In this document: positions 1 through 6,508 of the stretch, in pieces | Layout of the letters: every line of letters begins with the position of its first letter | How positions within the stretch are numbered: position 1 is the first letter of the stretch | Assembly (NCBI GenBank): GCA_030621255.1 | Contig: JAUXHZ010000062.1 | Span: 1 to 6,508, forward strand | Length of the DNA stretch: 6,508 nucleotides | Source of the DNA: Candidatus Latescibacterota bacterium | GTDB taxonomy: Bacteria; Krumholzibacteriota; Krumholzibacteriia; Krumholzibacteriales; WJIX01 | Reading direction: 5' to 3' | Notes under the pieces: model-generated | Databases searched by the model: none | The model's input: the letters and a program-made list of their open reading frames with translations, nothing else | What the model was told of the DNA's origin: nothing | Program-made: the position numbers and the translations under genes

Positions 1-58
1 TGCTTGCCGTCCCTCCTACATGAAACGTTCTCAAAGTGAGCTGGGTACCAGGTTCCCC
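1..58 (-). other. rpoC: Trigger loop of RpoC, truncated by the window edge
   Basis: Residues 903-921 begin with [16 protein letters not shown]. Arg912 and His915 match E. coli Arg933 and His936, which contact the incoming nucleotide. Leu911 replaces E. coli Met932, a common conservative change. The distal arm and any insertion within the loop lie beyond base 1. Confidence 0.93.
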
Positions 59-2764
59 GATACTCTGCGCCGCGACAACACCTACCGCCTCGCCAAGATC
101 AACCATTTTGCCATCGCTAATATTACTTCCATAGCAGAGAGCACAAGCCCCTCTTTCGGATTCGCATGTCAACACCGATCTTATTTTAACTGATAATACC
201 CCTCGTTCCTCTATATCTTCCGCTGTATCTTCATCTATGAGGCTATTAGCTTCCGCCAGCACTTCTCCACTATGAGGATCTACAACGTCATCTATCGCAA
301 CACGTCCCAGGATTCGATCGCTTAGATATTCGATAACTTCTTCGCCCTCTTTAAGCGCGGTTGCGTCAATTCCCCTTATCGTTCCACAGTCATTTTCAGT
401 TATAATTACATCCTGGGCTACATCAACCAAACGCCTCGTCAAATAACCGGCATCTGCTGTTTTAAGAGCCGTATCAGCCAACCCTTTCCGAGCACCGTGC
501 GTGGATATAAAGTACTGCAGCACTGACAAGCCTTCTTTAAAATTTGCAGTAATAGGCATTTCGATAATTTCGCCGATTCCACCCGTGATTGTTTTCTGAG
601 GTTTGGCCATCAATCCACGCATTCCCGCAAGCTGACGTATCTGATCTTTACTCCCTCTAGACCCTGAATTTGCCATCATATAAATGGGATTAAACCCGTG
701 TTGATCCTCGCTCAACGCATCATTCATCGCGTCAGCCACATCATTTGTTGTGTGAGTCCAAATATCAATCACCTTGTTGTATCGTTCACCATCTGTAATA
801 ACACCGTTTGCATACTGCTTTAGAATTTTTTCAACTTCCTTTTCAGCTTTTTGGATCATATCCGATTTTTCTTTCGGCACAACAATATCATCAAACCCGA
901 ATGTTATCCCGGCTTTTGTTGAAAACTCAAATCCAGTTTTTTTCAGTCTCTCAAGGAACTGAACCGTCACATAATTCCCAAGCCTCTTGTAGCTTTCTGC
1001 AACCAACTTATTCAAAGCGGATTTATCAAGAAGCTTATTCACAAATTCAATTTCATCGGGAACTATACCGTTAAAAATCAACCTGCCGACAGTAGTTTCC
1101 AGCAATTCCCCGTTTATTCGTACTTTGATAATGGCATGGAGATTAACAACACCACTATCGTACGCCATTATCGCCTCCCGGGGAGAGAAAAATATCTTAC
1201 CTTCACCCTTGCTCCCCACTCTCTCCACTGAAAGGTAATATATTCCAAGAACCATATCCTGCGAAGGTGTAGCCAACGCTCCGCCATCAGCTGGAGACAT
1301 AATATTATTCGCCGACAGCATCAATGTCCGCGCCTCCATTTGCGCCTCAAGTGACAGAGGTACGTGAACAGCCATCTGATCACCGTCAAAATCAGCATTA
1401 AAGGCAGCACACACCAGGGGATGGATCTGTATAGCTTTCCCCTCAATAAGTGTCGGATGAAATCCCTGAACTCCCAATTTGTGCAAAGTCGGAGCTCTGT
1501 TAAGTAAAACTGGATGGTCCTTTATTATTTCTTCGAGGATGTCCCATACCTCAGGCCTTTCACGCTCTACAAGTTTTTTAGCACTCTTTACGGTCTGAAC
1601 ATAACCCTTTTCTTCAAGCTTACGAATAATAAAAGGTTTAAATAATTCCAGAGCCATTGATTTTGGAAGGCCGCATTGATCTATTTCAAGTTCCGGCCCC
1701 ACTACAACTACAGATCGGCCGGAATAATCCACTCTTTTCCCTAAAAGGTTTTGGCGAAACCGGCCTTTCTTCCCTTTAAGCATATCGCTTAAACTCTTAA
1801 GAGGCCTGTTCCCATGTCCCCTGACCGGGCGGGAACGTCTTCCGTTGTCAAACAACGCGTCAACCGCCTCCTGAAGCATTCTTTTTTCATTTCTCAATAT
1901 TGCTTCGGGGGCCCGTATCTCTATAAGTTTTTTTAATCTATTGTTGCGATTAATAACCCTTCTGTACAAATCGTTCAAATCAGATGTCGCGAACCTGCCC
2001 CCTTCAAGAGGAACGAGAGGACGCAAATCAGGCGGAAGTACAGGAATAGCTTCAAGTATCATCCACTCCGCCTTGTTGGGACTATTGAGGAAAGCTTCCA
2101 TTACTCTTAGACGTTTGAGCACTTTTTTCTTGCGCTGTACAGATGTTTCAATTTTCGATTGCGCTCTAAGATTAACAGCTTCTCCTTCAATATCTACCTG
2201 CGCCAACAACTCGCGAATAGCCACTCCGCCCATCTTCGCCGTAAATTCGACCTCTTTCTCAACAAGTTCGAAGTATGTTTCATCATCAATAAGCTCCATA
2301 TACTTTAACCCTGATTCTCCGGGGTCTATCACAACACGGGATTCATAATAAAATATTCGTTCAAGATCACGAATAGAGATATCCAACATATATCCGATAC
2401 GGCTGGGGATACCTTTTAGAAACCATATGTGAGCAACCGGCACAGCCAGTTCAATATGCCCCATTCGATCTCTTCGGACTTTTGAATGAGTAACTTCAAC
2501 GCCACACCTGTCACAAATCACTCCCCTGTAACGAATCCGTTTATACTTTCCGCAGGCACATTCCCAGTCTTTCACGGGCCCGAATATTCTTTCACAGAAA
2601 AGGCCATCCTTTTCCGGTTTAAAAGAACGGTAATTAATGGTTTCAGGTTTTAAGACTTCCCCATAACTCCAGGAACGAATAGCTTCCGGTGAAGCTAGCT
2701 TAATTCCCATTGCCGTAATCCCACTGGGATAATCTCGATTTTTATCAAAGAAGGTAGTATACAA
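1..2764 (-). CDS. rpoC: DNA-directed RNA polymerase subunit beta' (3' end cut by window edge)
   Basis: This is the beta' subunit, which carries the catalytic Mg ions of RNA polymerase. 921 residues are visible, and a full-length protein would be about 1400 or more. Counting TTG2764 as residue 1, the landmarks are the N-terminal zinc finger (Cys69, Cys71, Cys84, Cys87), the clamp-helix coiled coil that binds sigma (about 255-300), the lid/rudder and switch-2 region with [19 protein letters not shown] (334-352), NADFDGDQ (456-463) with Asp458, Asp460 and Asp462, the F-loop [19 protein letters not shown] (701-719), the bridge helix (about 752-779, Lys768 matching E. coli Lys789), the second zinc site (Cys793, Cys867, Cys874, Cys877) and the trigger loop (Arg912, His915). 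From the bridge helix onward the E. coli numbering is offset by a constant 21. TTG2764 was chosen because GGAGG lies 6 bases upstream. Translation is probably coupled to rpoB on one mRNA. The window ends inside the trigger loop, so any SI3-type insertion and the C-terminus cannot be judged. The frame is intact throughout. Confidence 0.99.
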   Translation of the reverse strand, partial: MYTTFFDKNRDYPSGITAMGIKLASPEAIRSWSYGEVLKPETINYRSFKPEKDGLFCERIFGPVKDWECACGKYKRIRYRGVICDRCGVEVTHSKVRRDRMGHIELAVPVAHIWFLKGIPSRIGYMLDISIRDLERIFYYESRVVIDPGESGLKYMELIDDETYFELVEKEVEFTAKMGGVAIRELLAQVDIEGEAVNLRAQSKIETSVQRKKKVLKRLRVMEAFLNSPNKAEWMILEAIPVLPPDLRPLVPLEGGRFATSDLNDLYRRVINRNNRLKKLIEIRAPEAILRNEKRMLQEAVDALFDNGRRSRPVRGHGNRPLKSLSDMLKGKKGRFRQNLLGKRVDYSGRSVVVVGPELEIDQCGLPKSMALELFKPFIIRKLEEKGYVQTVKSAKKLVERERPEVWDILEEIIKDHPVLLNRAPTLHKLGVQGFHPTLIEGKAIQIHPLVCAAFNADFDGDQMAVHVPLSLEAQMEARTLMLSANNIMSPADGGALATPSQDMVLGIYYLSVERVGSKGEGKIFFSPREAIMAYDSGVVNLHAIIKVRINGELLETTVGRLIFNGIVPDEIEFVNKLLDKSALNKLVAESYKRLGNYVTVQFLERLKKTGFEFSTKAGITFGFDDIVVPKEKSDMIQKAEKEVEKILKQYANGVITDGERYNKVIDIWTHTTNDVADAMNDALSEDQHGFNPIYMMANSGSRGSKDQIRQLAGMRGLMAKPQKTITGGIGEIIEMPITANFKEGLSVLQYFISTHGARKGLADTALKTADAGYLTRRLVDVAQDVIITENDCGTIRGIDATALKEGEEVIEYLSDRILGRVAIDDVVDPHSGEVLAEANSLIDEDTAEDIEERGVLSVKIRSVLTCESERGACALCYGSNISDGKMVDLGEAVGVVAAQSIGEPGTQLTLRTFHVGGTAS
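1376..1399 (-). other. rpoC: Catalytic Mg-binding loop of RpoC (NADFDGDQ)
   Basis: The codons for residues 456-463 encode the invariant NADFDGDQ motif. Asp458, Asp460 and Asp462 correspond to E. coli Asp460, Asp462 and Asp464 and coordinate the Mg ion that drives nucleotide addition and transcript cleavage. The motif is complete, which supports an active polymerase gene. Confidence 0.98.
2504..2560 (-). other. rpoC: N-terminal zinc finger of RpoC
   Basis: Residues 69-87 have the pattern C-x-C-x12-C-x2-C (Cys69, Cys71, Cys84, Cys87), which matches the N-terminal zinc-binding domain of bacterial beta' (E. coli Cys70, 72, 85, 88). This domain contacts upstream DNA and the exiting RNA. All four ligands are present. 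Confidence 0.95.
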
Positions 2765-2770
2765 AGGAAA

Positions 2771-2775
2771 CCTCC
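2771..2775 (-). promoter_or_regulatory. Ribosome binding site deciding the rpoC start
   Basis: On the minus strand GGAGG lies in the rpoB-rpoC spacer, with 6 bases (TTTCCT) between it and TTG2764. This is near-ideal Shine-Dalgarno spacing. The only other in-frame candidate nearby is the ATG at 2710 (residue 19 of the longer form), which has a weaker purine stretch (GTGGGA) upstream and would remove N-terminal sequence that the family normally has. An in-frame TGA at 2794-2792 excludes longer forms. The whole spacer is 17 bases, with no room for a promoter or terminator, so the two genes are expected to be cotranscribed. Confidence 0.85.
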
Positions 2776-2781
2776 AACTCT

Positions 2782-5700
2782 TTATTCCCTTTCAAGGCTT
2801 ACATCCAGACACAAACTCTGAAGTTCTTTTAATAACACACTAAACGATTCGGGTAACCCCGGCTCAGGAGCGGTTCCACCCTTCACAATCGCTTCATACA
2901 CTTTGCTTCTTCCAACAACATCGTCGGATTTAACAGTTAATATCTCCTGAAGACAGTACGCAGCCCCATAGGCCTCCAGCGCCCATACTTCCATTTCACC
3001 AAACCGCTGGCCGCCAAACTGTGCTTTACCGCCAAGCGGCTGCTGTGAAACAAGCGAATAAGGCCCGATAGATCTCGCGTGAATTTTATCATCAACGAGA
3101 TGTGAAAGTTTCATCATATAAATATACCCGACTGTAATCCTGTTATCGAAGGCTTCTCCAGTGAAGCCGTCGTAAAGAACAGATTTCCCATCCTCGGATA
3201 ATCCGGAATCCTTAAGCGCTTTCTTAATTTCGGATACAGTCGCTCCATTAAACACAGGAGTAATAGCTCTTGCTCCCTGTTTGTGTGTCGCCCACCCGAG
3301 ATGTGTCTCAAGAATCTGTCCAACATTCATTCTACTTGGAACTCCGAGCGGATTCAATACGATGTCAACAGGTGTTCCATCTTCCAAGTAAGGCATATCT
3401 TCTTCAGGAACTATCGTAGAGATAACTCCTTTGTTTCCATGCCGTCCGGAAATTTTGTCACCAATAGCTATTTTTCTTTTCCGTGCAATGTACACCTTCA
3501 CCAGTTTGTTTACTCCCGGAGGAAGCTCATCGCCACGTTTCATCCTTTCAAGTTCTTTTTCATATTTTGTCTCGATTCCATCGATAGCTCTGGCGGCTGT
3601 TTCCATCAAAGATTGAATTTTCTCATCAACATCCGCATTTTTCACTATAGGCAATCCCCAGTGCAGATAATCAACAGCTATGTTTTTAAGCAATTTTTCC
3701 GTGATCTTCCTGCCCGCTTTTGCCTGTATCTCGCCAGTTTCCGAATGAATAAGCTTTTCCGTTGTCTGTCCAAGCATTAATTTTTCCAGCCGCTCTTTTC
3801 TCCTGGCTTTTACAAAATCTTTTTCCTCCTGGGCCCTTTGGTTCAGGGCTTTTATCTTTTTCTTTTCGTGATTTTTCGCCCGCTCGTCACGCTCTTTTCG
3901 GGAAAAGAGCTTCACGTCGATTACTATTCCATCCATGCCGGTCCCGGCTTTAAGGGAAGCGTCACGGACATCTCCCGCCTTTTCTCCGAATATTGCTTTA
4001 AGCAGCCTTTCTTCTGGAGTAAGTTCCGTTTCTCCCTTTGGCGTAACCTTACCGACAAGAATATCACCGGCTTTGACACGAGCCCCCACCCTTATTATTC
4101 CATCTTCATCAAGGTTGGACAACGCGTCTTCTCCCATATTGGGAAGTTCTCTTGTAATCTCTTCCTTGCCTGCTTTAGTATCACGAACCTGTATTTCATA
4201 TTCTTCTATATGAATAGATGTTAACACATCATCTTTCACAAGACGTTCGCTTATGATAATAGCATCCTCGTAGTTGTAACCACGCCAAGGCATAAAGGCA
4301 ACCACCAAATTTTTCCCGATTGCCAGATCTCCATTATCCGAGGCTGAAGCATCGGCAATCACATCGCCTTTTTTAATCTTATCTCCGAGATTCACTATCG
4401 GCTTCTGATTAATACAAGTATCCTGATTTGATCTCTGATATTTCACGAGTTTATATTCATCAAATCCGCCAAAACCTGAAAAATCGTCCAGATCGTCATC
4501 CCTGCCGTCAGAACTGTAAGAAATCTGGATTCTATCAGCAGAAACACTCTTCACTACACCGGTCCTCTTGGCAATGGAAAGAACTCCTGAATCATACGCC
4601 GCTTTACCCTCAAGCCCGGTTCCAACCAGTGGGGCTTCGGTTATTAACAATGGAACTGCCTGACGCTGCATGTTGCAGCCCATTAAAGCCCTGTTAGCAT
4701 CATCATGCTCAAGAAAAGGGATAAGCGCCGCTGAAATACCAACCAGCTGATTTGTAGAAATATCGATATAATCAACTTTCTTTGGATCTACCAGCACAAA
4801 ATCGCTCTTGCGTCTTGCCATCGTTTTAGTCGCAGTGAGTTTCCCCTTGCTGTCAACCGCAGAACTCCCATGAGCTATTATTACGTTATCTTCCATATCA
4901 GCAGATAACATTTCTATTTCATCGGTCACCACCCCATTTTTAACCTTCAAGTACGGCGTTTCCAGAAACCCGAACTCATTTAGATGACCAAAAGATGCAA
5001 GTGATGTTATTAACCCGATATTCGGCCCTTCCGGCGTCTCAATGGGACACAGCCGGCCATAATGCGTAAAATGCACATCTCTTACTTCAAACCCGGCTCT
5101 TTCACGGGTTAACCCACCGGGGCCCAGAGCTGAAAGACGCCGCTTGTGAGTCAGCTCGGCAAGAGGATTAGTCTGATCCATAAATTGCGAAAGCTGACTG
5201 CTGCCGAAGAAGGATTGTATTACAGCGCTGACCGTTCTTGCATTTACCAGGTCGTAAGGAGTCGGATTATCTGATTCCTGAATTGTCATTCTTTCACGGA
5301 TAATCCTTGCCATTCTTGAAAGGCCTATTGAAAACTGATTGGAAAGAAGTTCCCCAATAGAACGTACACGCCTGTTACCCAGATGATCAATATCATCAAC
5401 GGGGCCATCGGTTTCTTTAAGATTAATAAGATTCGCCACTACCGCCAAAAAATCTTTAGGCGTCAGTGTGGTTGTATCCATAGGAACATCTATACCAAGA
5501 CGTTTATTGATCTTATACCGTCCTACTTTTGCCAGATCGTAACGTTTGGGATTAAAGAACAATCTCTGCAGAAGAGCCTTGGCCGTTTCCAGATTCGGGG
5601 GGTTTCCGGGCCTGAGCAAATTATAAATTCGTTTCAGAGCCTCTTCAGTATTTGCTGTTGTATCCTTTTCAAGAGTTTTGAGGATGACATCACTATCAAG

Positions 5701-6508
5701 CCCTTTTTTCTTCTTCAAAAGAACAAGCTTCGAAATCTTTCTCTTTTTCAATACCTCAAGAATCTCTTCAGTAATCAGTTTGCCGCATTCAATAATTATC
5801 TCGCCTGTTTCAGGGTCAACAACATCCTCAGCGACAGCTCTTTCGATCAAGGCTTTATCCTTCTTGCCCTTTCCTGCAACAATCTTATAAATTTCTGTAG
5901 TATGGAAAAGCCTGATAATCCCGCTGTTAGGTTCAAACCCCATCGCTTTAAGCAATATAGTTACAGGCATCTTTCTGCGGCGATCTATATAAACATACAT
6001 TATATCATTAACATCTATCGCGAACTGTACCCATGATCCACGATACGGAATGATCCTGGCGCTAAAGAGCCTTTTTCCGTTAGCATGGTATTTATCGCTG
6101 AAAACCGCTCCGGGAGAACGGTGTAACTGGCTGACAATAACCCTTTCAGCGCCATTAATTATAAAAGTGCCCTTGTCCGTTATCAGAGGAATCTCCCCAA
6201 GATAAACATCGCTCTGGATAATATCCTTGATAGTTTCCTTCTCGGCACCCTTCTCCATTATAACCAGACGCAATGAAGCCTTTAACGGAACAGCAAAAGT
6301 CAGATCCCGGTCTTTACATTCTTCAACTGAGTACTTCGGCTCGCCAACAGTATATCCAATATACTCCAGTGAAAAATTGCCCCTCGATGATATGATGGGA
6401 AATATCGATCTAAAAACCGACTCTAATCCGGAAATTTTCCTCTTCTCCCTCGGGACATTCAGCTGTAGAAATTTAACATAAGATGACAGCTGAACTTCCA
6501 ATAAGTGG
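2782..6508 (-). CDS. rpoB: DNA-directed RNA polymerase subunit beta (5' end cut by window edge)
   Basis: This is the beta subunit of bacterial RNA polymerase, which makes RNA in the cytoplasm as part of the alpha2-beta-beta'-omega core. Counting from the TTG at 6501 as residue 1, 1239 residues are visible. Landmarks in order are the N-terminal Rif-contact stretch ERVIVSQ (119-125), an SI1-position insertion (about 205-290), the rifampicin cluster (431-465), NMQRQAVP (610-617), GYNYED (741-746), the flap region (about 800-865), an SI2-position insertion (about 864-990), [12 protein letters not shown] (1014-1025, Lys1016 and Lys1024 matching E. coli Lys1065 and Lys1073) and the C-terminal clamp-side block [20 protein letters not shown]. 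The frame stays open upstream of 6501 to the window edge (H-L-L-E-V-Q), and TTG6501 aligns near E. coli Leu28. The true start therefore lies outside the window and roughly 25-30 residues are missing. The estimated full length, about 1265 residues, is shorter than E. coli (1342) and near Bacteroidetes. The stop is TAA at 2784-2782, with rpoC 17 bases further on. The identification is certain. Confidence 0.99.
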   Translation of the reverse strand, partial: HLLEVQLSSYVKFLQLNVPREKRKISGLESVFRSIFPIISSRGNFSLEYIGYTVGEPKYSVEECKDRDLTFAVPLKASLRLVIMEKGAEKETIKDIIQSDVYLGEIPLITDKGTFIINGAERVIVSQLHRSPGAVFSDKYHANGKRLFSARIIPYRGSWVQFAIDVNDIMYVYIDRRRKMPVTILLKAMGFEPNSGIIRLFHTTEIYKIVAGKGKKDKALIERAVAEDVVDPETGEIIIECGKLITEEILEVLKKRKISKLVLLKKKKGLDSDVILKTLEKDTTANTEEALKRIYNLLRPGNPPNLETAKALLQRLFFNPKRYDLAKVGRYKINKRLGIDVPMDTTTLTPKDFLAVVANLINLKETDGPVDDIDHLGNRRVRSIGELLSNQFSIGLSRMARIIRERMTIQESDNPTPYDLVNARTVSAVIQSFFGSSQLSQFMDQTNPLAELTHKRRLSALGPGGLTRERAGFEVRDVHFTHYGRLCPIETPEGPNIGLITSLASFGHLNEFGFLETPYLKVKNGVVTDEIEMLSADMEDNVIIAHGSSAVDSKGKLTATKTMARRKSDFVLVDPKKVDYIDISTNQLVGISAALIPFLEHDDANRALMGCNMQRQAVPLLITEAPLVGTGLEGKAAYDSGVLSIAKRTGVVKSVSADRIQISYSSDGRDDDLDDFSGFGGFDEYKLVKYQRSNQDTCINQKPIVNLGDKIKKGDVIADASASDNGDLAIGKNLVVAFMPWRGYNYEDAIIISERLVKDDVLTSIHIEEYEIQVRDTKAGKEEITRELPNMGEDALSNLDEDGIIRVGARVKAGDILVGKVTPKGETELTPEERLLKAIFGEKAGDVRDASLKAGTGMDGIVIDVKLFSRKERDERAKNHEKKKIKALNQRAQEEKDFVKARRKERLEKLMLGQTTEKLIHSETGEIQAKAGRKITEKLLKNIAVDYLHWGLPIVKNADVDEKIQSLMETAARAIDGIETKYEKELERMKRGDELPPGVNKLVKVYIARKRKIAIGDKISGRHGNKGVISTIVPEEDMPYLEDGTPVDIVLNPLGVPSRMNVGQILETHLGWATHKQGARAITPVFNGATVSEIKKALKDSGLSEDGKSVLYDGFTGEAFDNRITVGYIYMMKLSHLVDDKIHARSIGPYSLVSQQPLGGKAQFGGQRFGEMEVWALEAYGAAYCLQEILTVKSDDVVGRSKVYEAIVKGGTAPEPGLPESFSVLLKELQSLCLDVSLERE
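3532..3912 (-). other. rpoB: Charged helical insertion in RpoB at the SI2 position
   Basis: Residues 864-990, between the flap region (GMDGIVIDV) and the conserved [16 protein letters not shown] block, are rich in Lys, Glu and Arg. They read like two helical or coiled-coil stretches (about 868-910 and 958-990) around a small segment with [16 protein letters not shown] (919-934). The site corresponds to the place of E. coli lineage-specific insert beta-SI2. The form resembles what I remember of Bacteroidetes beta subunits. No catalytic motif is visible. The boundaries are approximate. Confidence 0.7.
3891..3910 (-). repeat. Perfect 9-bp inverted repeat inside rpoB
   Basis: The two 9-base arms GCTCTTTTC and GAAAAGAGC are separated by only 2 bases. 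In the mRNA this could fold as an 8-bp stem with a four-base loop (CCCG). It covers the codons for about residues 864-870 (KLFSRKE), at the start of the SI2-position insertion. It has no following U-run, so it does not look like a terminator. It may be a chance result of codon choice. Confidence 0.6.
5107..5211 (-). other. rpoB: Rifampicin-binding cluster I of RpoB
   Basis: Residues 431-465 form the wall of the RNA exit path that rifamycins occupy. With an offset of 74 to E. coli numbering, the usual resistance positions all carry the sensitive residue: Ser438 (512), Gln439 (513), Asp442 (516), His452 (526), Arg455 (529), Ser457 (531) and Leu459 (533). Further away, Ile498 (572) is also standard. 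The sequence gives no sign of target-based rifamycin resistance. This is a prediction from known resistance sites, not a phenotype. Confidence 0.9.
5632..5889 (-). other. rpoB: Variable domain of RpoB at the SI1 position
   Basis: Residues about 205-290 lie between the conserved [16 protein letters not shown] block and the LLRPGNPPN block. The stretch begins with KGKKDK, continues through [25 protein letters not shown], and has a very basic run around [16 protein letters not shown] (252-267). This is the location of the beta-SI1 insertion in E. coli, here in a shorter form. The length and the DPETGEII phrase resemble FCB-group beta subunits. It is a structural domain on the beta lobe and no enzymatic role is expected. 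Confidence 0.65.

Noticed and set aside
774..1074. Two short plus-strand open frames with hydrophobic N-termini
   Set aside because: They look vaguely like small membrane proteins, but they overlap each other and are antisense to conserved rpoC codons (Phe-rich text from complementary Lys/Glu codons).
1941..2348. A 135-codon plus-strand open frame rich in Ser and Thr
   Set aside because: It is antisense to the intact rpoC reading frame, which encodes a continuous conserved beta' sequence here. The Ser/Thr bias comes from the complement of rpoC codons.
2765..2781. Possible attenuator or terminator between rpoB and rpoC
   Set aside because: The spacer is only 17 bases, holds the ribosome binding site, and has no hairpin or U-run.
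3001..3060. Imperfect inverted repeat around ccgctgg ... ccaagcgg
   Set aside because: The arms are mismatched and widely spaced, and the bases are dictated by the invariant [13 protein letters not shown] codons, so it is most likely a by-product of protein conservation.
3114..3326. A 70-codon minus-strand frame nested in rpoB
   Set aside because: It is an out-of-frame overlap within the conserved C-terminal part of rpoB, with no independent motif or ribosome binding site.
3283..4224. Several overlapping plus-strand open frames of 61-165 codons
   Set aside because: They overlap each other in different frames and lie antisense to the SI2-position and C-terminal parts of rpoB. They have no domain, no convincing ribosome binding site and biased compositions mirroring the opposite strand.
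5383..6036. A 217-codon plus-strand open frame opposite rpoB
   Set aside because: It lies wholly antisense to highly conserved rpoB codons. Its translation is rich in Ile, Phe, Asn and Lys with no recognisable motif, as expected for a shadow frame.

Overview
The window is ordinary core-genome DNA. It carries two minus-strand genes of the bacterial RNA polymerase operon, rpoB (beta) and rpoC (beta'), and both run off the window. Transcription goes from high to low coordinates. rpoB enters at the right edge (6508) without its first codons and stops at 2782. After a 17-base spacer holding a good ribosome binding site, rpoC starts at 2764 on a TTG codon. It stays open to base 1, where the window cuts it inside the trigger loop after 921 visible residues. 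I translated rpoC by hand from the reverse complement and found no frameshift or internal stop.

The two products are the large subunits of one enzyme. Beta supplies the rifampicin pocket, the fork region, the nucleotide-contacting lysines and half of the main cleft. Beta' supplies the Mg-binding NADFDGD loop, the bridge helix, the trigger loop, the clamp and two zinc sites. All landmark residues I could check are intact, so this looks like a functional housekeeping locus and not a paralogue or relic. In the usual bacterial order rplJ/rplL lie upstream of rpoB and rpsL lies downstream of rpoC; neither is in the window.

The organism is a bacterium. Several features recall the FCB group (Fibrobacteres-Chlorobi-Bacteroidetes and relatives such as Gemmatimonadetes or uncultured sister phyla). 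These are a PQK...GGIGEIIE stretch between the beta' F-loop and bridge helix, a trigger loop reading [12 protein letters not shown], the N-terminal phrase [31 protein letters not shown], and the form of the insertions in beta. This placement comes from remembered family sequences, not from a search, and I would not go below group level.

No plus-strand gene, RNA gene, mobile element, CRISPR array or promoter is supported. The plus-strand open frames are shadows of the two conserved genes. I found no undescribed system. The findings below are modest: two start-site issues, lineage-specific insertions, two substitutions and two small intragenic inverted repeats.
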